A stretch of 64,000 nucleotides of DNA, taken from contig NZ_LIVQ01000001.1 in assembly GCF_001905445.1 (NCBI RefSeq), positions 1,488,001-1,552,000 of the forward strand, written 5' to 3'. Position 1 is the stretch's first letter; the number at the start of each line of letters is the position of its first letter. A model generated the notes under the pieces. That model did no database searches. It had not been told where the DNA came from and saw only the letters and a list, made by a program, of their open reading frames with translations. The DNA is from Streptomyces sp. CB00455. Lineage in GTDB: Bacteria > Actinomycetota > Actinomycetes > Streptomycetales > Streptomycetaceae. Of the stretch, positions 1 through 13,070 are shown piece by piece. The position numbers were made by a program, and so were the translations under genes.

Positions 1-781
1 CCGTTTCCTGGCCGCGTTCGACACCGGTCGCCCGGTCCTCGGGGTCGGCGCCGCCCTCGGCGGCTGGGTCGACCCCGACACGGGAACCGTCGTGCGCCAC
101 CCCGCGCTCCGCTGGCAGCGCAAGCCGCTCGGCGCCGAACTCGCCACCGCCCTCGGCCTGCCCGTACGCGTCGACAACCACGCCCGCGCCGTCGCGCGGG
201 CCGAGATCCTCTTCGGCAGGCCGGAGGCCCGCCGAAGCCTGGTGCACCTGTTCATCGGCAACGTCGTCGACGCCGCCTTCGGCATCGAGGGGACCGTGCA
301 CCAGGGCCCCGGCTCGGCCGCGGGCGACGTCGCCCACCTGCCGGTGCCCCGGTCGCCGACGCCCTGCCCGTGCGGCCGTACCGGCTGCCTCCAGGCCACG
401 GCCTCCGATGCCGCGCTCGGCGCGGAGGCGGTGCGCCGGGGCATCGTCCCGGACCCGTCCGTCAACCTGCTGGTGGACGCGGCCGCCACCGGCGATCCGC
501 GCGCCGACCGGCTGCTGCGCGAGCGCGCCCGCGCCGTGGGCCGTGCGGCGGCGCTTCTGTTGGATGTCTTCAATCCCGCGGTCATGGTCGTCACCGAGCT
601 GGCGAGCGTGCTGCACGAGGGATACCTGGAGGAGATCCGCGGCGCCGCGGCGGCGTTCTCGCACGTCTGCGACGACCCCGGCCGGATCGTCGGCCCGCAC
701 GCCGGGCCGGCCGTGCTCCCGGAGGCGGCGGCAACGGTGCTGCTCAGCCGGGTGTTCCGGGACCCCTTCGGCATCGCGTGA
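1..781 (+). CDS. ROK family protein (transcriptional regulator or sugar kinase), 5' truncated
   Basis: The frame is open from base 2, so only the C-terminal ~260 residues are present. The ROK fold is recognisable from the zinc-binding motif CPCGRTGC near bases 363-386 and from the helical C-terminus. ROK proteins are sugar-responsive repressors of the NagC/Mlc type or glucokinases. The deciding N-terminal part (winged helix or not) lies outside the window. The metal-site cysteines are kept, so the visible part looks intact. The gene ends 61 bp before mutA and is probably not part of that operon, because mutA has its own candidate promoter. Confidence 0.8.
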   Translation, partial: RFLAAFDTGRPVLGVGAALGGWVDPDTGTVVRHPALRWQRKPLGAELATALGLPVRVDNHARAVARAEILFGRPEARRSLVHLFIGNVVDAAFGIEGTVHQGPGSAAGDVAHLPVPRSPTPCPCGRTGCLQATASDAALGAEAVRRGIVPDPSVNLLVDAAATGDPRADRLLRERARAVGRAAALLLDVFNPAVMVVTELASVLHEGYLEEIRGAAAAFSHVCDDPGRIVGPHAGPAVLPEAAATVLLSRVFRDPFGIA

Positions 782-830
782 GAGTGCGAGATCACACCCG
801 TCGGTATGGTGCCACCTGAGCGCCCTCCCC

Positions 831-836
831 TACATT
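831..836 (+). promoter_or_regulatory. candidate -10 box for a leaderless mutA transcript
   Basis: TACATT matches the actinobacterial TANNNT -10 pattern and lies 6 nt before the mutA ATG, which has no Shine-Dalgarno sequence. This spacing would start the mRNA at or next to the start codon. No good -35 hexamer is visible, and I saw no cobalamin riboswitch in the short leader. Confidence 0.4.
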
Positions 837-842
837 CGAGCC

Positions 843-2704
843 ATGACGGTCCTGCCTGACGACGGGCTCTCCCTGGCCGCCGAGTTCCCTGACGCGACGC
901 ATGAGCAGTGGCAGCGCCTTGTAGAGGGCGTACTGCGCAAGTCGGGCAAGGAAGCCTCCGGCGAGGCCGCTGAAGACGCGTTGTCCACCCCACTCGAGGA
1001 CGGGCTCACCACCCGCCCGCTGTACACCGCGCCGCCCGACGGGACGGCTCCCGACACCGGTTTCCCCGGCTTCGCCCCCTTCGTACGGGGCGGCAGGCCG
1101 CAGGGCACCACCGCGAACGGCTGGGACGTGCGCCAGCGCCTCGCCGGGACCGATCCGGCCCGCGTGAACGAGGCCGCCCTCGCCGATCTGGAGAACGGGG
1201 TCACCTCCCTCTGGCTGACCGTGGGCCCCGCCGGCATCCCGCTCGACGCCCTCCCCCGGGCGCTCGACGGGGTCTACCTGGACCTCGCTCCCGTCTCCCT
1301 GGACGCCGGCGCCGCATACGAGGGCGCCGCGCGCGCCCTGCTGGACCTGTACGCGCAGCGCGGCGTCTCCCCCGGGGACGTGCGGGCTGCGCTCGGCGCC
1401 GACCCGCTGGGCCACGAGGCCCGGACGGGCGAAGCCCTGGACCAGGCCGCCGCCGTATCCCTGGCCCGCCGGGCCGCCGGGGAGTACCCCGGCGTCCGCG
1501 CCCTGACCGTGGACGCCTTGCCCTACCACGAGGCCGGCGGCAGCGCCGCCGAGGAGCTGGGCCTGTCCCTGGCCACCGGCGTGGCCTACCTGCGGGCCCT
1601 GACGGGGGCCGGGCTGAGCACCGAAGCCGCCCTCGGGCAGCTGGAGTTCCGCTACGCCGCCACCGCCGACCAGTTCCTCACCATCGCCAAGCTGCGCGCC
1701 GCGCGCCGCCTGTGGGCCCGCGTCGCCGAAGCCTCGCGGGCCCCGGAGGCGGGCGCCCAGCTCCAGCACGCCGTGACCTCGCCGGTGATGATGACCCGGC
1801 GCGACCCCTGGGTGAACATGCTGCGCACCACCGTGGCCTGCATGGCCGCGGGCGTGGGCGGGGCGGACGCGGTCACCGTGCTCCCCTTCGACCACGAGCT
1901 GGGCCTGCCGGACGCCTTCGCGCGCCGCATCGCCCGCAACACCTCCACCGTCCTGCTGGAGGAGTCACACCTGGCCCGGGTCATCGACCCGGCCGGCGGT
2001 TCGTACTACGTCGAGCGGCTCACCGACGAACTGGCCCACGCCGCCTGGGAGTTCTTCCGGACCGTGGAGAGGGCCGGCGGCCAGGCCGCCGCCCTGCGCT
2101 CCGGCTTCGTCGCCGAGCGGCTGGCCGCCACCTGGGCCGCCCGCTCGAAGAAGCTGGCCACGCGGCGCGAGCCGATCACGGGGGTCAGCGAGTTCCCGCT
2201 GCTGTCGGAGAAGCCGGTCGTACGCGAGAGCGCACCGCCGGCGCCCACCGGCGGGCTGCCCCGCGTCCGGCGCGACGAGGCGTACGAGGCGCTGCGCGCC
2301 CGCAGCGACGCGCACCTGGAGGCGACCGGCGCCCGCCCGAGGATCTTCCTCGCGGCCCTGGGCCCGGCCGCCGCGCACACCGCGCGGGCCACCTTCGCCT
2401 CGAACCTCTTCCAGGCGGGCGGCATCACACCGGTGCACGACCCGGTGTCGGTCGACCCGGCGACGGCCGCGCAGGCGTACGCCGCGAGCGGCGCCGACGG
2501 CATGGCCGTGCTGTGCTCCAGCGACGCGCTGTACGCGGAGCAGGCCGAAGCGGTGGCCGCGGCGCTGCGCGAGGCGGGCGCCACGACCGTGTTCCTCGCC
2601 GGCAAGCCGGGTACCGCCGGGGCTTCCGTGGACGAGTACGTCTTCGCCGGCTGCGACGCCGTCGCCGTACTGTCCTCCGTACTCGACCGGATGGGAGTGC
2701 CGTC

Positions 2705-2708
<4 letters not shown>
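843..2708 (+). CDS. mutA: methylmalonyl-CoA mutase small (beta) subunit
   Basis: The 621-aa product is the non-catalytic partner of the heterodimeric B12-dependent mutase that interconverts methylmalonyl-CoA and succinyl-CoA. It has the family TIM-barrel region with the conserved [13 protein letters not shown] stretch, and a degenerate C-terminal B12-like domain. Where MutB has Asp-x-His-x-x-Gly, this protein reads [10 protein letters not shown], so the cobalt-ligand motif is lost, as is normal for MutA. The ATG at 843 was chosen because the protein begins typically there; longer frames upstream run into the ROK gene. Its stop overlaps the mutB start by four bases (ATGA), indicating translational coupling. 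Confidence 0.95.
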
Positions 2709-4891
<2,183 letters not shown>

Positions 4892-4901
4892 GCGGCTGCC
4901 G

Positions 4902-5885
4902 GTGCCGAAGATCGACATCGAGGTCTACGCGAAGGGGGTGCTCGACGGGAAGCGCGCGCACATCGCGCGCGCGATCACGCTCGTCGAGTCCACCCTGCCC
5001 GCTCACCGGGCCCTTGCGCAGGCGTTGTTGACGGAGCTCCTCCCGCATGCGGGAAAGGCGCGCCGGATCGGCATCAGCGGGGTGCCGGGGGTGGGCAAGT
5101 CCACCTTCATCGACGCGTTCGGCACGATGCTGACGGGGCTGGGCCACAGGGTCGCGGTCCTCGCCGTCGACCCGTCGTCGAAGCGCACGGGCGGCTCCAT
5201 CCTCGGCGACAAGACGCGGATGGAGCGCCTCGCCGTGGACCCCGCGGCGTTCGTGCGGCCCTCGCCCTCGGCGGGGACGCTGGGCGGCGTCGCGAAGGCC
5301 ACCCGGGAGTCGATGATCGTGATGGAGGCGGCGGGCTACGACGTGGTCCTCGTCGAAACGGTCGGTGTGGGCCAGTCGGAAACGACGGTCGCCGGGATGG
5401 TCGACTCCTTCCTCCTGCTCTCGCTGGCCCGGACGGGCGATCAGCTCCAGGGCATCAAGAAGGGCGTCCTGGAGCTGGCCGACGTCCTGGCGGTGAACAA
5501 GGCGGACGGCCCGCACGAACGGGACGCGAAGGCCGCGGCCCGCGAACTGTCGGGCGCGCTACGCCTGATGCACCCGGCGGACGCGGCCTGGACCCCGCCC
5601 GTCCTGACGTGCAGCGCACGCGAATCCTCCGGCTTGGAGGAGGTCTGGAACCGCCTCGAACAGCACCGCGCCCTGCTGGAGGCGGGGGGCCGGCTGGCGG
5701 CGAAGCGGGCGGCCCAGCAGGTGGAGTGGACGTGGTCGATGGTCCGCGACGAACTCCTGGAACGCCTCCGCGCCAGCCCCGCGGTCCGCGCCCTGACCCC
5801 GGCCCTCGAAACGGCGGTCCGCGCAGGCACCACCACGGCCACGGCGGCCGCAGACCAAATCCTGTCAGCCTTCACGACCCCCTGA
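4902..5885 (+). CDS. meaB: MeaB-type GTPase, methylmalonyl-CoA mutase chaperone
   Basis: This 327-aa P-loop GTPase of the MeaB/ArgK family gates cofactor loading and protects methylmalonyl-CoA mutase from inactivation. Visible motifs are the P-loop GVPGVGKST (residues ~64-72), the family stretch [17 protein letters not shown], the switch region [10 protein letters not shown] and the base-specificity motif NKAD. The start is GTG, 10 bp after mutB. It was historically called ArgK (arginine/ornithine transport kinase), but the mutAB context supports MeaB. Confidence 0.95.
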   Translation: MPKIDIEVYAKGVLDGKRAHIARAITLVESTLPAHRALAQALLTELLPHAGKARRIGISGVPGVGKSTFIDAFGTMLTGLGHRVAVLAVDPSSKRTGGSILGDKTRMERLAVDPAAFVRPSPSAGTLGGVAKATRESMIVMEAAGYDVVLVETVGVGQSETTVAGMVDSFLLLSLARTGDQLQGIKKGVLELADVLAVNKADGPHERDAKAAARELSGALRLMHPADAAWTPPVLTCSARESSGLEEVWNRLEQHRALLEAGGRLAAKRAAQQVEWTWSMVRDELLERLRASPAVRALTPALETAVRAGTTTATAAADQILSAFTTP

Positions 5886-5940
5886 AGCAACCCCCACTGG
5901 GCCCCCTCCACCCCCGCCGACACCGCAGGCACGGGGCACG

Positions 5941-6105
5941 ATCCAGCCCCGCCGCCCATCCAGCCCCGCCGGCGCTTGAGCCGCGGGCCCCCATCCAGCC
6001 TCGCCGGCGTTTGAGGCGCGGGCCCCCATCCAGCCCCGCCGCCAATCCAGCCCCGCCGGCGTTTGAGGCGCGGGGTCCGGGGCGGAGCCCCGAAAGCCCC
6101 GGCGC
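5941..6105. repeat. clustered intergenic repeats of the ATCCAGCCCCGCCGG type
   Basis: Five copies of ATCCAGCC(C/T)CGCCG start at 5941, 5958, 5993, 6028 and 6045. Three continue into a GCGTTTGAGGCGCGGG-like tail, and the block ends with a GC-rich dyad near 6071-6100. This resembles the dispersed intergenic repeats common in Streptomyces. It lies between the convergent meaB and asparaginase genes and may also act as a terminator. No coding sequence is evident here. Confidence 0.7.
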
Positions 6106-6131
6106 AGCCGGACCCCACCTCCCGCCAGGGC

Positions 6132-7133
6132 TCAGGCGTCGACCAGCACCGACCCACCAGCCCCCAGCACATCCCGCAGGACCCGCACCCGCTCCCCCGC
6201 CTCACCGGACGCCAGCAGTGCGGACAGCACGGCGATCCGCGCCTGCCCGGCCCGCAACGTCCCCGTCGGCACGGCGCCGGCCGCCACCAGGTCCACCGCA
6301 CCCCCGTGCGTGTAGATCTCGGTGACGGGCCCCGCCATCACCCGTGTGGTCAGCGCGACCAGCACGCCGCGGTCCACAGCGGCCCGGACCGCGTCCACGA
6401 TCTCCGGAGTCGCGTTGCCGGCGCCCGTCCCGACCAGGACGATGCCCCGCGCGCCGGCCTCGACGGCGGCGTTCAGCAGCACCGGATCCCCGTCGGCGTG
6501 GTGCACCACGACGTCCACGCGCGGCGGGAGTTCCGGCATCGCGGGCAGCGGCAGCGGCGCGGGGCGTTGCGGCGTGCGCAGGACGGTGACCTTGCCGAAG
6601 CCGATCTTCCCGAGCAGTTCTTTGGAGGGGTCGGCGAACGCGTCGAGCGCCACCGCCTGGGTCTTCACCGTTCCCCGGGCGGCGTGCACCCGGCCCGCGA
6701 AGGCGACCAGCACGCCCAGCCCACGCGTCGTGGCGGCGGTCAGCAGGGCGTCGTAGAGGTTCCCCGGGCCGTCACCGTCTGCGGTGCCCATCGGCCGCTG
6801 CGAGCCGGTGAACACCACGGAACGCGGGTCGTGGTGGTGCAGGTCGACGAGGAACGCCGACTCCTCCAGGGTGTCCGTGCCGTGCGTGACGACGATGCCG
6901 TCCACGCCCGGGTCGGCGAGCACCTCGTGCACGGTGCGCAGCAGCGTGAGCTGGTGGTCGGTGGTGAGCCGCGGGCTGTTCACGCTGAACAGGTCCACCA
7001 GCTCGACGGTCATCCCCTCGGGCAGCGGCGCGGTGGCCATGACCTCGCTGCCGTCGGCGTCCGCCGCGAAGCCGGAGCCCTGCCAGCGGCTGGCTATCGT
7101 CCCGCCGGTGCTGATGACGACGATCCGTCCCAT
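6132..7133 (-). CDS. L-asparaginase
   Basis: A 333-aa asparaginase/glutaminase-family amidohydrolase converting L-asparagine to aspartate and ammonia. Both catalytic threonine signatures are present: ISTGGTIAS at the N-terminus and VVTHGTDTLEES near residue 85. The frame extends 14 codons further upstream, but the ATG at 7133 is preferred: it has GAAAGG upstream and the protein then begins directly with the first beta strand. No signal peptide is seen, so it is probably cytoplasmic. It is divergent from an Lrp/AsnC regulator, which suggests amino-acid-responsive control. Confidence 0.9.
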   Translation of the reverse strand: MGRIVVISTGGTIASRWQGSGFAADADGSEVMATAPLPEGMTVELVDLFSVNSPRLTTDHQLTLLRTVHEVLADPGVDGIVVTHGTDTLEESAFLVDLHHHDPRSVVFTGSQRPMGTADGDGPGNLYDALLTAATTRGLGVLVAFAGRVHAARGTVKTQAVALDAFADPSKELLGKIGFGKVTVLRTPQRPAPLPLPAMPELPPRVDVVVHHADGDPVLLNAAVEAGARGIVLVGTGAGNATPEIVDAVRAAVDRGVLVALTTRVMAGPVTEIYTHGGAVDLVAAGAVPTGTLRAGQARIAVLSALLASGEAGERVRVLRDVLGAGGSVLVDA

Positions 7134-7193
7134 GCCCTGGCCGCCTTTCTCGTACGTATGTGCTGGAAGGAGCAATGATAGTGAGATCTACGC

Positions 7194-7206
7194 GCAATGC
7201 GATTGC
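7194..7206. promoter_or_regulatory. inverted repeat, candidate Lrp/AsnC operator
   Basis: GCAAT-GCG-ATTGC is a perfect dyad in the 117-bp divergent region. It lies upstream of a TATCAT-like minus-strand -10 for the asparaginase. A related GCGC..GCGC dyad overlaps the regulator's own start at 7235-7250. Dyads of this size fit Lrp/AsnC binding sites. The assignment is inferred from position and symmetry. Confidence 0.45.
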
Positions 7207-7238
7207 CCCTTCCCCCCCTCCCGCAACACTGACTGCGC

Positions 7239-7244
7239 GATAAT
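7239..7244 (+). promoter_or_regulatory. candidate -10 box for a leaderless Lrp/AsnC gene
   Basis: GATAAT lies 6 nt upstream of the ATG at 7251 and there is no Shine-Dalgarno sequence, so a leaderless mRNA is likely. It sits inside the GCGC dyad at 7235-7250, which would suit autorepression. Confidence 0.4.
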
Positions 7245-7250
7245 TGCGCC

Positions 7251-7706
7251 ATGGATGCGATCGACCGGGATATCTTGCGCGAGCTCCAGGCGGACGGCCG
7301 CCTCAGCAACCAGGAGCTCGCCCAGCGCGTGGGACTGACCCCCTCCCCCTGCATGCGCCGCGTGCGCCAGCTGGAACAGGACGGAGTGATCCAGGGCTAC
7401 CGCGCGGTGATCTCCCCCGAGGCGGTCGGCCGCGGCTTCGAGGTCCTCGTCTCGGTGGAGGTCCGCCGCGACCGCGAGGCGGTCGAAGCCTTCGAGGCGG
7501 CCCTCCAGGACATCCCGGACGTCATCGAGGCCTACCGCCTCTTCGGCAGCCCGGGCTGCCTCCTGCGCATCGCGGTGGCGGACCTCCGCGCGTACGAACG
7601 CCTCTGGATCGAAAAACTCACGGCCCTCTCGGGAGTCACCGAGGTCAACTCCCAGATCATCATGAAACGCATCAAGGAACCGACGGGCCTCCCAGTAGAC
7701 CGCTGA
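7251..7706 (+). CDS. Lrp/AsnC family transcriptional regulator
   Basis: A 151-aa feast/famine regulator. The N-terminal helix-turn-helix covers residues 1-60 and opens with the family pattern MDAIDRDILRELQADGR. A C-terminal RAM (ACT-like) ligand-binding domain follows, with the FGSPGCLLRIAV strand. Such proteins form octamers that bind amino acids. Divergent orientation to the asparaginase and the shared dyads suggest control of asparagine use and of its own gene. Confidence 0.92.
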   Translation: MDAIDRDILRELQADGRLSNQELAQRVGLTPSPCMRRVRQLEQDGVIQGYRAVISPEAVGRGFEVLVSVEVRRDREAVEAFEAALQDIPDVIEAYRLFGSPGCLLRIAVADLRAYERLWIEKLTALSGVTEVNSQIIMKRIKEPTGLPVDR

Positions 7707-7785
7707 CCCCACCCCGCGCCCGTCCCCAGCCGGCCCCCTCGCGGGCATGCCGATCTTCCGCCGGGAAGGTGGCCGAGTCGGACAG

Positions 7786-8295
7786 CTATAGCCGAGAAGT
7801 GTCCTGCCCCTCACACTGCGGCCCGGTGTACACCGCCCACACCGTCTTGCCGGGGCCGCCGCAGGGCCGCGGGAACCAACCCCAGCCATCGGCGAGACAC
7901 TCCACCAGCAGCAGGCCACGCCCTCCGGTGCAGTCGATTCCCGGGGGTTCGGGGGCGGCCACCGGGAACAGCTCGCCGCGGGTGTCGGTCACCTCGATGC
8001 GTACGGCCGCGCCGTGGGTGGTGAGCCGTACGTGAAAGTCCCGGCCGGGTACGCGTCCGTGGTGGATGGCGTTCGCGCTCATTTCGGCCACGAGGAGCGT
8101 GAGCGTGTCGTGTGCGTCCGTGCCGTACGGGATGCCCCACGCATCGAGCCGCTCCCCGCACAGCCGCCGGGCGAGGCGCGCGCCTCGCGGCGTGGAGCTG
8201 AGCCGCATCTCGAAGTGGTGCGTGTGCTCGCCGGGTTGGGTGGCGGGGTCGCCGGGTTGGGTGGTGTCGGCGATGCCTGCGAGGTGACTGGTCAT
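7786..8295 (-). CDS. ATP-binding protein, RsbW-like anti-sigma factor type (whiJ-like cassette 1)
   Basis: A 169-aa histidine-kinase-like ATPase (HATPase_c) without a receiver or dimerisation region. The N-box reads EMSANAIHHG and the lid region GGRGLLLVECLADGWGW. These single-domain proteins are abundant in Streptomyces, usually beside XRE/DUF5753 and DUF397 genes as here. It is divergent from that pair. Its closest relative in this window is the protein at 32589, so the two loci are paralogous. The biochemical target (sigma factor, anti-anti-sigma factor or other) cannot be read from sequence. Confidence 0.85.
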   Translation of the reverse strand: MTSHLAGIADTTQPGDPATQPGEHTHHFEMRLSSTPRGARLARRLCGERLDAWGIPYGTDAHDTLTLLVAEMSANAIHHGRVPGRDFHVRLTTHGAAVRIEVTDTRGELFPVAAPEPPGIDCTGGRGLLLVECLADGWGWFPRPCGGPGKTVWAVYTGPQCEGQDTSRL

Positions 8296-8405
8296 GGCTC
8301 CACAGTGACGTCCGGTGGCGTAGCGTGACCAGGCGTGACGCGCAGTCGCGTGCTGCTTGTACGCGGCGGTCCGCGCGGTGTACGTGCGTGGGAGAGGCGA
8401 GGCCG

Positions 8406-9278
8406 ATGCAGAACGACGACGGGGCCGTGGCCGGGGCCGAGCGGGAGCCGGAGCGGGCGGGCCAACGCCCGGAGGACGAGCCGAACGCCGGCGTGGTGAC
8501 CGCGTTCGGCCGCCAGCTGAAGCTGTTACGGCTACGGGCCGGGCTCGACCGGACGGAGTTCGGGAAGCTGGTGGGGTACGCGGCGCAGTCGGTGGCGTCG
8601 TTCGAGCAGGGGCGCCGGATTCCGCCTCCGCGATTCATCGATGGGGCGGACGAGGTGCTGGACGCCGGGGGCGTGTTGAAGGCACTGAAGGACGAAGTGG
8701 CGCGGGCGCAGTACCCGGCGTTCTTCCGGGATGCGGCGCGGCTGGAGTCAGAGGCTCTGGAGCTGTTCCTGTACGCGGTGCAGGCTGTCCCGGGACTTCT
8801 CCAGACCGAGGAGTACACGCGCGCGCTCCTGGCGATGCGGCGCCCCTTGCTGGACACAGACACCATCGAGCAACGAGTGACAGCACGCATCGCCCGCCAG
8901 GACATCTTCAACAGGTGGCCCGCGCCGCTGATCAGCTTCGTCATCGAGGAGGCGGTTCTCCGGCGGCCGTTCGGCGGCAGGGCGGTCATGCGTGGGGTGC
9001 TCGAACGGATCCTGTTGATCGGCCAGAAGCGCAACGTCGAGATCCAGGCGATGCCAACCGACCGTGAGGACAATGCAGGAGTGGACGGACCCTTCACTCT
9101 GATCACACACAAGGGCGGAGACCAGGTCGCATACCTGGAGGTTCAGGGGCGCAGCATCCTGCTCAGCGACCGCGACGACGTGCGCTCTGTCGCGGCGCGC
9201 TATGGAATCATCCGATCGCAGGCTCTCACCCCGCGAGAGACCACTGAATTCATCGAGAAGTTGCTGGGAGAGCTATGA
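8406..9278 (+). CDS. XRE helix-turn-helix regulator with DUF5753 domain (WhiJ-like), containing a TTA codon
   Basis: A 290-aa protein: disordered N-terminus, XRE-type HTH at about residues 35-90 (FGKLVGYAAQSVASFEQGRR), then a DUF5753 domain to the end. It belongs to the WhiJ-like family associated with development and antibiotic control. Codon 41 (bases 8526-8528) is TTA, the rare leucine codon read by the bldA tRNA, so translation is probably developmentally limited. The ATG at 8406 follows a GAGAGGCGAGG-type ribosome binding site. The stop overlaps the DUF397 gene (ATGA). Confidence 0.9.
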   Translation: MQNDDGAVAGAEREPERAGQRPEDEPNAGVVTAFGRQLKLLRLRAGLDRTEFGKLVGYAAQSVASFEQGRRIPPPRFIDGADEVLDAGGVLKALKDEVARAQYPAFFRDAARLESEALELFLYAVQAVPGLLQTEEYTRALLAMRRPLLDTDTIEQRVTARIARQDIFNRWPAPLISFVIEEAVLRRPFGGRAVMRGVLERILLIGQKRNVEIQAMPTDREDNAGVDGPFTLITHKGGDQVAYLEVQGRSILLSDRDDVRSVAARYGIIRSQALTPRETTEFIEKLLGEL

Positions 9279-9490
9279 AAACCGCACGGACTTCGACGAC
9301 TGCATCGGAACTCACCTGGCGAAAGAGCACGTACAGCGGGGCGGAGGGCGGCGAGTGCCTGGAGGTCACCACGACACCCGGAGCCATGTACGTCCGGGAC
9401 TCCAAGCAGTTCGGCGGACCCGTGCTGGCTGTTGGGCCTGAGGCCTGGACCGGGTTCGTCCGGCTGGCGGCCGGGCCGCGGACCTACTGA
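9275..9490 (+). CDS. DUF397 domain protein (whiJ-like cassette 1)
   Basis: A 71-aa small protein with the DUF397 hallmarks: WRKSTYSGAEGGECLEV near the start, VRDSK in the middle and WTGFV near the end. It starts within the stop codon of the XRE/DUF5753 gene. DUF397 proteins are standard partners of WhiJ-like regulators and have been proposed to relieve or modulate their repression in a toxin-antitoxin-like way; the exact mechanism is not visible. Confidence 0.92.
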   Translation: MKTARTSTTASELTWRKSTYSGAEGGECLEVTTTPGAMYVRDSKQFGGPVLAVGPEAWTGFVRLAAGPRTY

Positions 9491-9603
9491 GCCGCAGCGG
9501 ATCCCGTTCTGCCCGGACGGGACCCATCGCGCAGACACGGACTCGTGTGAAGCGGCAGGCGCTGCCACTCGGCGGCCAACTGTCCTGGACCCAGGCGAGG
9601 TTC

Positions 9604-9641
9604 GTGCACCCCGCCGTCGTGGGAGCGACGGCGGGGTGCAC
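9604..9641. terminator. bidirectional hairpin terminator
   Basis: A perfect 16-bp GC-rich stem (9604-9619 with 9626-9641) and a 6-nt loop lie between the convergent DUF397 gene and the hydrolase. There is no U-tract, as is usual in Streptomyces. Confidence 0.75.
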
Positions 9642-9756
9642 ACGGCTCACGGTCCTGCCGACGAGCGGGCCGCGAGCGGACGAGCAGGCTCAGCCTCGCG
9701 TCCCCCCGGTAACGGGCCGCGTGCCCGCTCCCGGCGGGAAGGCCGTCGTCTGTCGG

Positions 9757-11530
<1,774 letters not shown>

Positions 11531-11690
11531 GCGTGAATGTCCTTTTCCTTGGTTGTCGGCCCGCACCGGACCGTGCCGGCGAAGCGGGCCGGTGCGTTCG
11601 GGGACGAAGCACCGGGTTTCTTTGGGGATGACCGAGTTGTTGTGCGCGCCGTGTGTGCCAGGTGGTCGGCGCGGATCGGATGGGTGCTGG

Positions 11691-11725
11691 GCGACAGGCG
11701 ACAGGCGACAGGCGACAGGCGACAG
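11691..11725. repeat. five tandem copies of a 7-bp unit (GCGACAG)
   Basis: Five exact head-to-tail copies of GCGACAG lie in the 391-bp region between the exported hydrolase and the serine hydrolase. A 7-bp unit would shift frame on copy-number change, but no gene covers it. Slippage could alter spacing of the upstream region of the exported hydrolase. I see no other clear element in 11531-11921. Confidence 0.9.
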
Positions 11726-11921
11726 CGGCCCGGAGAGCGGATGCCGGGCTGCCGCCCGGCCTGGCCCTGGAGCATCGCCCGACCCCCCAACTGCCGGGCA
11801 GAACGTCTTTCGTCCTGTCCTACGACGGGGAGGCAGGGCCGGTTCACCCCGGGGACGGGCTGTTCGTCCGCGGGCAGCGAACGTGGCTGCGTAGGGCACG
11901 GTGGTCCGCTGCGCGCCGACC

Positions 11922-13070
11922 TCAGCCGGTGGAGTCCAGGACTTCGTAGACATGCCTGAGGTAGCTGTGGGTGCGCTCCGAGCCGAGAATTCCGTCGCCC
12001 AGCCGGTTCATCGTGTACGAGAACGTGACGCGCCGGTCGAGGTCCATCATGACGATCGAACCGCCCCGGCCGACCCAGAAGCAGACCCGGCCGGTGGGCA
12101 TGTGCGGCATCGTCCTCGCATCGGCGAGCGCGAAGCCGATGCCCCAGCGCACGGGAACGCCCAGGAACAGGTCGATCCCGTCGGCCTGTACGTCGAGGAC
12201 CTTGTCCACCGTGTCCGCGGAGAGGAGCCGGAGGCCGTTCACCTCGCCGCGACGGGAGATCACGGAGAGGGCACGGGCCATGCCTCGTGCGTTGCCGTGT
12301 CCGTTGACGGCTCCGAGTTCGGCGCGGCGCCACTGCGGGGTGTCGACGTGCTCGTCCCGGGCGGGGCTTCCCAGCAACGTCTTGGTGAAAATCCCCTCGG
12401 GATCGAGACCGGCGGGCATTGTGGGGAGCTGCGAGGGGGCCACCAGCTCGGCGATACGCGGCCAGTCGGCCTGCCGTGCACCGATCTGGACGTCGGCTCG
12501 CGACGGCTTGGCGATCTCGGTGTCGACGAACTCGGTCAGGGTACGGCCACTGACCCGCCGGACAAGCTCTCCCACCAGCTGTCCCTGAGTCTGCACGTGG
12601 TAGCCCGAGGCACTGCCCGGATCCCACCAGGGCGCCTGCGCGGCCAGCCGGGCGCTCGCGGTCGGCCAGTCGTACAGATCGTCGATGGTGAAGGGCTGTT
12701 GCCAGCCGGAGAGCCCTGAGGTGTGTGACAGGACATGCCGCACCTCGATGTCCTGCTTGCCCTGAGCAGCGAATTCGGGCCAGTAGTGCGCGACCGGGCG
12801 GTGCAGATCCAGTGCCCCCCGGTCGACGAGGAGGAGGGCCGCCAGACTGCTGAGGGTCTTGGTGGTCGACCACAGGCTGACCAACGTGTCCTGGTGCCAC
12901 GGAACGGTCCGCGCTTCGTCGGCATGCCCGCCCCACAGATCGACTTCCATGACTCCGTCGACATCGACGGCGATCGACGCCCCCAACTCCTCGCCGGACT
13001 CCAGGTGCGCTGCCAGCGCCGTTCGGACCGCTTCGAACCGGGCGGTGCTCGTTCCTTCGACGCTGACCAT
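11922..13070 (-). CDS. serine hydrolase, class C beta-lactamase/EstB-like family
   Basis: A 382-aa beta-lactamase-fold serine hydrolase. The nucleophile motif Ser-x-x-Lys is WSTTK near residue 70, followed by LLVDRGALDLHRPVAHYWPEF and HVLSHTSGL, both typical of the family. These enzymes are mostly esterases or D-aminopeptidases rather than true beta-lactamases. No signal peptide is visible. The ATG at 13070 has GGGGAAG upstream. The two preceding minus-strand hydrolase genes are separated from it by ~390 bp, so it is probably transcribed on its own. Confidence 0.88.
   Translation of the reverse strand: MVSVEGTSTARFEAVRTALAAHLESGEELGASIAVDVDGVMEVDLWGGHADEARTVPWHQDTLVSLWSTTKTLSSLAALLLVDRGALDLHRPVAHYWPEFAAQGKQDIEVRHVLSHTSGLSGWQQPFTIDDLYDWPTASARLAAQAPWWDPGSASGYHVQTQGQLVGELVRRVSGRTLTEFVDTEIAKPSRADVQIGARQADWPRIAELVAPSQLPTMPAGLDPEGIFTKTLLGSPARDEHVDTPQWRRAELGAVNGHGNARGMARALSVISRRGEVNGLRLLSADTVDKVLDVQADGIDLFLGVPVRWGIGFALADARTMPHMPTGRVCFWVGRGGSIVMMDLDRRVTFSYTMNRLGDGILGSERTHSYLRHVYEVLDSTG

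Noticed and set aside
782..842. Cobalamin riboswitch upstream of the B12-dependent mutase
   Set aside because: The gap is only 61 bp, too short for the element, and a -10 box lies at the start codon.
11691..11725. CRISPR-like repeat array
   Set aside because: The unit is 7 bp with no spacers and there are no cas genes. It is a simple tandem repeat.
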